DNA of 64,000 nucleotides. It comes from Candidatus Rifleibacteriota bacterium (GTDB lineage: Bacteria; Muiribacteriota; Ozemobacteria; Ozemobacterales; Ozemobacteraceae). Below are positions 57,887 to 64,000 of this stretch, in pieces. Location: NCBI GenBank assembly GCA_012517355.1, contig JAAYVD010000120.1, forward strand, positions 1-64,000, in the 5' to 3' direction. A program made the translations under genes and the position numbers. Numbering within the stretch: the first letter of the stretch is position 1; each line of letters starts with the position of its first letter. The notes beneath the pieces are model-generated. The model searched no databases. It had not been told where the DNA came from and was given only the letters and a program-made list of their open reading frames with translations.

Positions 57887-60800
57887 ATGGTGGAACCGAT
57901 TCCGGCACCGATCCCCCGTCGGTCGCGCTTCGCCGGCCTGCTGCCCGCGCTGCTGACCCTGATCCCCCTGCTCATTCTCGGAGCGCACATCGGGGAACAG
58001 CGGGAAAAGGCCGGGGAACGCCAGCGCCGGAACTGGCTGCGCCTCACCGACGGCCCCGCCCGCCGACTGGCCCAGGCCTCCCGCCTGGAATTCTGGCTCG
58101 AGCGCCAGTCAGGGCGGTTCCGCCGCGAGGCCGAACGCCGCCTCGCCGCCGGAGAACCCATGGAAGCCGCCTGCCAGGCCGCCGGGAACCTGGCGGGCCT
58201 GCCGGGCTTGCCCACTCCCGTCCGGTGGGTCGTCTGGTTCCCCGACCCCGCCCTGGAGATGCCGCCCCGGCCCGTGGCCGGACCCACCGTTCCCTGGCTG
58301 TCCCGCCGCCTGGCGGGGGAATTGCTGCACGAGGCCGCCCGCTTCCTGACCGGGCGGCCGGGACGGTTGTCCCCCTCCACCCTCGAGGCACGGCTGAATC
58401 GCGTGTTTGGGTTCGGGGCGACCGAAGGCCTGCTCCGCCCCGACCAGCGCGGTCTGGCCTTCTGGGCGATGGCAGGCGGGATCAGCCGCCTGGCGGTCTG
58501 GGACTGCCTCACCGTCGGTGGCCGGCCACGCGGTGCCGTTCTGACGCTGATCGACCCTGGCGACCACCCCGGGCCGCTCGCCCTGCGCCTGGCCATACGC
58601 CATTGGCGCACCCTGTCCGGCCGGCCGCGCCCGGGAACCTCGATCACCCCCCGCCGGCAGGAAGTCGCTCCCGCCCCCGGCCCGGCCGCCCCAGCCTCGC
58701 CGCCCCCCGCCTGCACCCGGGCCGGTTCCACCTCCTCCAGCCCGCTGGCGGGCTCGTCCCTGCCGCCCGACCGCCCCGATGTCGGAAGGGCTTCCCCTCT
58801 GCCACCCCGGATGGCGGCGCAAAATGGGGGTTTCACGCCCCGCAAAGCGGTCCTCCGGGCTCCGCTGCCGCGGTTCCTGCCCGCCTTCCTCCCCTGGCCT
58901 TCGCCGCCAGACCTCCCCCGGGAGCCCGTGCTGGCGGGCCGGTCCTGCCCGCCCGCCCTGCGGGCCGTCCTGACCATCCAGGCCCGCCGGATGCAGGTGA
59001 CCCCGGGCCGCGCCCCCCCCAGGTATGGGCCTTTCCCCGCCCCGGCCTTTCCCCCGGCCTCCTGGAACGCCTATCCCCGCTCGGGAAAAATCCGCCTGGA
59101 GGGACTCCGGTTCGGCGAGGTCCTCGACCTCGGCCAGGACGCGGTCTGGTGGGGCCGTTTCGTCCTCCTCGACGCCAACACCGGCCATGTCGGGATGGTG
59201 GTCGGCCGTCGCCCCGCCCTCCCCGCCACCCCCGACCGGCTGGCGCTTTTCATCCTGGCCAGCCTGTGGCTGTTCGCCTGGGCCCCCGCCCTTGGCCGCC
59301 CCGGCTCGGCCTCCAACGCCACCGGTGGCGGAATCCGCCGCGAACTGGTCGGATGGTTCCTTGGCCTGGCGGCCATCCCCCTCGCCCTGGGAACGACCTC
59401 CGCCTTCCGGTTCCTCGACGACCTGCGGGACAACCTCCTGGCCGGGGCCCGGCAGTCCCTCGAGGAGCGGGTGACCACCCTCGAGAACCAGGCGGCCGAA
59501 CTGGCCGCCCGCCCTGCCGCCACCCTGATCCACCTCAGTCGCCAGGCCTGGGTGGGCCCGGTCCTCCAGGCCTGGCAACTGGCTTCGGGCCCGGCTTCGA
59601 CGGGGAGCACCCCGCTCGACCGCCTGTGGTCGGAGGCCACCGCGGCGGGCGTCCCCCTCACCTCCCTGCAAATCGTCGGCCATGGCGGGTTTTCCCGGTT
59701 CCGGGCGGTGTCCGCCCTCTCCCGCGCCGAGCAGACCATCCAATCCCGCCTCGGGGCGGCCATGGGCGGGGTCATGCTGAAACAGATGGCCCCCGACCTG
59801 GCGGCCCGGTTCCCCGCCCAGTCGCGGGATCCCCTGACCGCCTCCTTGCAGGACTCGATCCGCGTGGATGCGTTAAATCAGTATCAAAACGATATCAGCG
59901 GAAATTTCTTTGGCGCCGGCCGCAAAAAAGTTCGCGAGGACCACGTGGTCGTCCGCATCGACGGCCTGGCCTGGTTCGTCCTGGTCTACTGCTGGGATCC
60001 CCGCCAGGAAAGCCGCCGGGCCCTGCGGGAATCGCTCCTGGCCAGGGCCGGCGCGGAAGGGCCGGAACAGGCGTTCGACGCCGACTCCGACGGGGGGCTG
60101 GTCGCCGTGGAGGTTTCCCGCGGCGGGGGTTGGGGCGGGGAAGGGGAGGACGCTCTGGCCGCAGTGGCCCGGATGGCCCGCGCGGGGCCGTTCGCCTGGA
60201 TCCGGGAAGGCGGGCGGGCCGCTCCTTCCCCCGCTCCGGTCACCAGCCCCCACGTTCCTGCGGCCTCCGCTTCTTCCTCCAGCCTTCTCGTCCTGGCCCG
60301 GCCGGCGGTGCGATTGCGGGGTTTCGTGCTGGCCGCCGCCATGCGCCTGGCCCCCCTCGAGGCCCGCCTGGCCCGCGAGCGGACGTTGATCTGGGGCACC
60401 CTGCTGGGGATGGTCCTGCTGGTGACGGTCGGCGGCGCCCTGCTGTCGGGATGGCTGGCCTCGCCGCTGGTGCAGATCACCGCCGCCCTGCGGGAGGTCA
60501 AGGAGGGGCGTCGCCGGTTCGAGGTGGCGGGGGAACGCCACGACCAGCTGGGAGAGGCGGTGGGCACCCTGCAGCGCATGGTGGGCTGGCTGCGGGAGCG
60601 GGAGACCATCGGCCGCTTCGTTTCCAGTCACGTTCTCGAGATCGTCAGCCAGGGTGACGAGACGGGGGCCGCCCAGGGGCGCACCCGCGAGGTGGTCCTG
60701 CTGGTGTCCGACATCCGTTCGTTCACCACGCTGTCGGAGCGCCACCCCCCAAAGGACATCTTCCAGTTGCTGAACGACCATCTCGGGGCGATGACCCCCG

Positions 60801-63800
60801 CCATCCAGGCCCACGGCGGGACCATCGACCGGTTCATCGGCGACGCCATCCAGGCCGCCTTTTTCCCTGCCGACGGAGACCACGCCGCCACGCGCGCCGC
60901 CCGGGCCGCCTGCGCCATGATGCGCGAGCACCGCCGGCTGAACGCCGGGCGCCTCGCCCGCGGCACCTTCCCCTACGCCATCGGGATCGGCCTGGCCCGG
61001 GGCGAAGCGATCACCGGCGTCCTCGGCGACCCGGACGTGCGACTCGACTTCACCGTCCTGGGCGAACCCTTGCGGGAGGCCCACGAACGCGAGGCGGCAT
61101 CCAAAGACGCCACCACCACCTTCATCATCGCCGGGCCCGAACTGCTGCCCTTCCTCGACGGCGACATGGAAACCCTGCCCGTTCCGGGGCATCCGGGATT
61201 GGTCGAGATCCTCCACCCCTCCCTTCCGCCTCTGCCAACGCCGGCCTCCGACCCCCAGGCTCCCCCTTCCCCTGACGGTGCCCCTTCCGGGCCAGGGCAG
61301 CCGTTCCCCTCCCACCATCCAGCGGTCACATCGGGAAGAGACCCGTCACCCCCCGCCTCCGGAACCCGGATACCGGACGCCCACCCCGCGGCTGTCGCCC
61401 CCCCAGTGGCAACCGCGTCCTCTGCCTCCCCTCCTGCTTCCCCCGCTGCCTCTGCCTCCCATCCCGCTTTCCCCGCTGCCGTGGCCGACGCTTCCGCGGT
61501 CCCCGCCACTTCTTCCACCACCCCTCTCACCGGCCCCGCCCTCGCGGCTGCCGCCCCCCCAGTGGCAACCGCGTCCTCTGCCTCCCCTCCTGCTTCCCCC
61601 GCTGCATCTGGCGCTGTCCCTCCGCCGTTGCCCGGGGGCGCCCCGATCCGGATCGGCGGCTGGCTTCCTGTTCTGGCCACGGTCCTCCTGTGGATTTTCG
61701 CCCTGGCCCTGCTGTGGTGGCAGGTCGGCCTTTTGGCGGGCCGGTCGGCCGAAAATGAGCAGGCCCTCCTCGAGCGGCGGCTTCGCGAGGAGGCCGGCCA
61801 GTTGGCCGAGATCTATACCCCCGAACGCGCCTCGACCATGGTCGCCGAGGCTGAACTGGACCGCCTGGCCGAGGAGGTGGCGGCCGTCCCCGCCGCCGCC
61901 CGCCCCGCCTTCCTGTCCGGGCCGGTGGCGGAACGGTTGGAGGGCTTGGCCGGCCGGCTGGGGGCCTCCGCCTGGTTCCTGATGGAAAACGTCCGCCCCG
62001 ATCTTCCCCCCACCTCCGACCGGCCATTTTCCACCGCGATCCTGGCCGAGGGCGGGCCGGCGGTCGCCGCCCGTCGCCGGTTCGCCCAGGTGTTGTTCGC
62101 CTCTTTCCGGGACGTCATGGGTGGGTTGCCGTCTGCCCCCCTTCTCGAAAAAGTCCGCGAGGGTTTGTTCCAGCCGGAAATCCAGCCGGGACAATGTCTG
62201 GAGGACCTCTTCTGCGAGGGCCTCGGGGCCTGGCTGGTCATCGGCAATCCCCCCGCCAGGCGGTTCCTCTGGCAACCCCTCATCTGCCTGGCTTCGCACT
62301 CCCGCATTTTCCCCGGCCACTTGTACTGGGACGAATTCCCCGCTGCCATCCTCCTTTTTCGCGAAGGAACCGCGGTCACCCCCGAAGAAGGCCTCTCGGC
62401 GCTGGAACAGGCCTTCGCCGCCCGCGGGTTGAGCATCGGCTTCGAACCGCCCGCCGCGAAGGCGGAAGGCCCCCTTGGCCCCCAAGGATGGCCCGGCGGT
62501 CCGCTCGTTCCGCCCCGGACCGGGCCGCCCTCCTATACCCCGGCCGAAAACGACCCCGGCGGCGCCTTTCCCGGTGCCTCGACCGTGAACAGCCGTGGCG
62601 GCGATTCCCCCAGGGCCTCGCCGGTGAACCGCCCTGATGACCCTTCTCTCCATCTCGCCGCGCGGCTTCCCGATGGCCCGGAGGATCGCCTCAATGGCCA
62701 TCCTGCCCATCCCCTCCAACTTCCCAACGACGGCCTGGTCGTCCGGACCGGCCGCCTTCCCGACGGGACGGGGTTTCGGCTCGCCGGGAAGGTGCCCCTC
62801 CCAGCCGATCGGGTCGGGTACGCCTTTCTGGCTACCCTGACTGGTTTGGCCCGAGGCTGGGGGTGGTTGGGGGCCGCCCTCCTGACCCTTGCCCTGCTCT
62901 TCCCCCGCACCCGGGTCGGACTCACCCCCCGGCTGGTGGTCGCCTTCCTGGCCATTCTTGCCCCCGCCCTCCTCGTCGGCGCTGCCCTGCTGGAGCGGGC
63001 CGCCATCGAAAAGCACTTCCGCCTCGAACGGGGCTTCCCAACCCTCCTCGCGGCCCGGGTCTCCCATCTGGAAGACAGCCTCCGCGCCCTGGTCGGCGCC
63101 CAGATCCACCTGTTCCGGCGCCGACTGGCCAGCACGGACACCTGGCTCGCCCGCCCCCCCGGCCAAGCCGGCGGTCCCACCTTCGGGGACGGCCTGCAAT
63201 GGCTCTACGAACAGGGAATGGCCGACGGCAGTTCCTTCGTCGTGGTGACCGGCCTGGAACGCGGTGGGGTCCCTGAGGAACGTCCCCTGAACCCTGACCA
63301 GGAAGCCCCCGACGGGGGCCGGAGGTTCTTTGGTGACATGTTCCGCGACGTCCTCGAGCGCCTTCCCGCCGCGGCTGGGCCCGCCGCTGCCCCGGCGGGG
63401 GCCGATCCGGGGGCCGATCCGGGGGCCGTCCTGTCCGGGGCCAAGGCCGAGGAGATCCGTGACGTCCTGCTGGTGCTGATGGATGCCGGCGAACTGGCCG
63501 GTTTCGTCGGGGCGCCGGTCGTGGCCGCCCGCCAGCGCACGGGGAACTTTTCCCAGCACTCCTATCGGGCCTTCCTGGGCCCCCCGCATGATCGCCGGGG
63601 CGTGATTCTGACCCATTGGATCGCCAAGGCCGCCGTCTGGCAATTGTTCAACCACCTGTGCGAGCAGGGCGTGGCCGATGTCCGCCTCGCCCGGCGCGAC
63701 CATCCCTCGATGGTCCTCGAACCCCCCTTCTTCTTCCCCTACGGGCCCCGCGATGACCTGCGGACGGTCTGGGCCGAACATCAGAGGATCGGGAACTCCC

Positions 63801-64000
63801 CCGAGCGTTGGGCCTCCTGGCTGTCTACCCGCGGCGAAGGGAAGGTCCTGGCCCGAACCGGCGCGGGGGCTTCCGCTACCCTCCTGCTGGCTTACACCGG
63901 CGAAGAAGCCACCGACCTCGTCTTGCTGGCGGAAGAACCGGTGGGCCGCCACCTCGCCGCCCACTGGCTCGCCATCCGCGGCCACCGGTGGTTGCTGGCC
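57887..64000 (+). CDS. Giant multi-pass sensor protein with class III nucleotide cyclase domain (continues past window end)
   Basis: A single frame is open from the ATG at 57887 to the last base (2038 codons). Module 1: TM (AGLLPALLTLIPLLILGAHI), sensor region, a TM pair around 470-520 (LALFILASLWLFAWAP; LVGWFLGLAAIPLALG), a second sensor region, TM plus HAMP (LIWGTLLGMVLLVTVGGALL; PLVQITAALREVKEGRRRFE), then the cyclase (~935-1110: LVSDIRSFTTLS and RFIGDAIQAAF with both metal Asp). A ~130-residue Pro/Ser/Ala linker leads to module 2 with the same plan: TM at ~1258-1280, TM pair at ~1655-1700, second sensor. A second catalytic domain probably follows beyond the window. Confidence 0.8.
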   Translation, partial: MVEPIPAPIPRRSRFAGLLPALLTLIPLLILGAHIGEQREKAGERQRRNWLRLTDGPARRLAQASRLEFWLERQSGRFRREAERRLAAGEPMEAACQAAGNLAGLPGLPTPVRWVVWFPDPALEMPPRPVAGPTVPWLSRRLAGELLHEAARFLTGRPGRLSPSTLEARLNRVFGFGATEGLLRPDQRGLAFWAMAGGISRLAVWDCLTVGGRPRGAVLTLIDPGDHPGPLALRLAIRHWRTLSGRPRPGTSITPRRQEVAPAPGPAAPASPPPACTRAGSTSSSPLAGSSLPPDRPDVGRASPLPPRMAAQNGGFTPRKAVLRAPLPRFLPAFLPWPSPPDLPREPVLAGRSCPPALRAVLTIQARRMQVTPGRAPPRYGPFPAPAFPPASWNAYPRSGKIRLEGLRFGEVLDLGQDAVWWGRFVLLDANTGHVGMVVGRRPALPATPDRLALFILASLWLFAWAPALGRPGSASNATGGGIRRELVGWFLGLAAIPLALGTTSAFRFLDDLRDNLLAGARQSLEERVTTLENQAAELAARPAATLIHLSRQAWVGPVLQAWQLASGPASTGSTPLDRLWSEATAAGVPLTSLQIVGHGGFSRFRAVSALSRAEQTIQSRLGAAMGGVMLKQMAPDLAARFPAQSRDPLTASLQDSIRVDALNQYQNDISGNFFGAGRKKVREDHVVVRIDGLAWFVLVYCWDPRQESRRALRESLLARAGAEGPEQAFDADSDGGLVAVEVSRGGGWGGEGEDALAAVARMARAGPFAWIREGGRAAPSPAPVTSPHVPAASASSSSLLVLARPAVRLRGFVLAAAMRLAPLEARLARERTLIWGTLLGMVLLVTVGGALLSGWLASPLVQITAALREVKEGRRRFEVAGERHDQLGEAVGTLQRMVGWLRERETIGRFVSSHVLEIVSQGDETGAAQGRTREVVLLVSDIRSFTTLSERHPPKDIFQLLNDHLGAMTPAIQAHGGTIDRFIGDAIQAAFFPADGDHAATRAARAACAMMREHRRLNAGRLARGTFPYAIGIGLARGEAITGVLGDPDVRLDFTVLGEPLREAHEREAASKDATTTFIIAGPELLPFLDGDMETLPVPGHPGLVEILHPSLPPLPTPASDPQAPPSPDGAPSGPGQPFPSHHPAVTSGRDPSPPASGTRIPDAHPAAVAPPVATASSASPPASPAASASHPAFPAAVADASAVPATSSTTPLTGPALAAAAPPVATASSASPPASPAASGAVPPPLPGGAPIRIGGWLPVLATVLLWIFALALLWWQVGLLAGRSAENEQALLERRLREEAGQLAEIYTPERASTMVAEAELDRLAEEVAAVPAAARPAFLSGPVAERLEGLAGRLGASAWFLMENVRPDLPPTSDRPFSTAILAEGGPAVAARRRFAQVLFASFRDVMGGLPSAPLLEKVREGLFQPEIQPGQCLEDLFCEGLGAWLVIGNPPARRFLWQPLICLASHSRIFPGHLYWDEFPAAILLFREGTAVTPEEGLSALEQAFAARGLSIGFEPPAAKAEGPLGPQGWPGGPLVPPRTGPPSYTPAENDPGGAFPGASTVNSRGGDSPRASPVNRPDDPSLHLAARLPDGPEDRLNGHPAHPLQLPNDGLVVRTGRLPDGTGFRLAGKVPLPADRVGYAFLATLTGLARGWGWLGAALLTLALLFPRTRVGLTPRLVVAFLAILAPALLVGAALLERAAIEKHFRLERGFPTLLAARVSHLEDSLRALVGAQIHLFRRRLASTDTWLARPPGQAGGPTFGDGLQWLYEQGMADGSSFVVVTGLERGGVPEERPLNPDQEAPDGGRRFFGDMFRDVLERLPAAAGPAAAPAGADPGADPGAVLSGAKAEEIRDVLLVLMDAGELAGFVGAPVVAARQRTGNFSQHSYRAFLGPPHDRRGVILTHWIAKAAVWQLFNHLCEQGVADVRLARRDHPSMVLEPPFFFPYGPRDDLRTVWAEHQRIGNSPERWASWLSTRGEGKVLARTGAGASATLLLAYTGEEATDLVLLAEEPVGRHLAAHWLAIRGHRWLLA
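58768..58855 (+). repeat. Dispersed repeat, family 2, copy 7, inside the cyclase gene
   Basis: CGACCGCCCCGATGTCGGAA, TGCCACCCCGGATGGCGGCG and GGGGGTTTCACGCC match the family with some changes. It is read in frame as part of the first sensor region (about residues 294-323), in a different frame from the copies inside the PilX-like gene. Confidence 0.65.

Noticed and set aside
58225-60657. 810-codon open frame on the plus strand
   Set aside because: It is rich in Pro, Arg and Gly and lies in the +1 frame of the cyclase gene, whose own frame contains the TM, HAMP and catalytic motifs; it is a GC-driven shadow.
61346-63985. 879-codon open frame on the minus strand
   Set aside because: A compositional shadow of the cyclase gene: Gly/Arg/Glu-rich, with no domain or start context.

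Overview
The window is very GC-rich, tightly packed DNA from a Gram-negative-type bacterium. It carries a large surface-polysaccharide locus, secreted and inner-membrane proteins, and type IV prepilin-like proteins. I cannot fix the phylum from sequence alone. The mix of eukaryote-like signalling proteins, DUF3857/transglutaminase-like proteins and strongly Pro/Ala/Gly-rich protein insertions suggests an uncultured, metagenome-type lineage rather than a familiar model group.

Layout. (1) 1-4.5 kb is a toxin-antitoxin and Uma2 graveyard: a ParE-type pair cut by the window edge, an intact Uma2 gene, an intact AbiE-type pair with an upstream inverted repeat, then decayed pieces (two Uma2 remnants, a HigA-like antitoxin remnant, and a nucleotidyltransferase toxin with an in-frame stop next to its small partner). 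(2) 4.6-30.1 kb is one long leftward polysaccharide cluster, with many genes coupled by 4-bp ATGA overlaps. It encodes CDP-3,6-dideoxyhexose synthesis (cytidylyltransferase, CDP-glucose 4,6-dehydratase, DdhC-type dehydrase, flavin reductase, abequose/paratose synthase-like reductase). Embedded in it is an unusual block: HpcH/HpaI aldolase, acetolactate-synthase-like TPP enzyme, acylating acetaldehyde dehydrogenase and 4-hydroxy-2-oxovalerate aldolase. The cluster also encodes GDP-L-fucose synthesis (ManC, Gmd, Fcl), most of dTDP-rhamnose synthesis (RfbA, RfbC, RfbD, no RfbB), a UDP-sugar dehydrogenase, two glycosyltransferases and a flippase. Two hicAB modules sit inside it. (3) 30.5-37 kb is rightward: a VTT membrane protein, a fucose-isomerase-like protein, and a row of prepilin-like proteins whose N-termini are built partly from dispersed DNA repeats. 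(4) 37-45 kb is leftward: a dual-specificity-type phosphatase coupled to an O-antigen ligase/polymerase-TPR protein, and two DUF3857 proteins, one lacking its catalytic Cys and His. (5) 45-54 kb holds an unknown membrane protein, a zinc alcohol dehydrogenase (rightward), a Sel1/HExxH metalloprotease, and an operon combining three CYTH-like proteins with an SLC13/DASS transporter. (6) 54.6-64 kb is rightward: a Ser/Thr kinase-TPR protein and a giant multi-pass protein with a class III cyclase domain that runs off the window.

Three dispersed repeat families run through the window. One is a double-hairpin element at gene boundaries. One is an ~85-bp element found between genes and, in frame, inside genes. 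One is a short GGGGACA...AATTCC element resembling repeats associated with REP-type transposases. The most attractive candidate for an undescribed system is the aldolase/TPP block inside the CDP-dideoxysugar operon, which I infer makes a carbon-branched dideoxysugar. The tandem receptor-cyclase and the triple-CYTH/transporter operon are further candidates.
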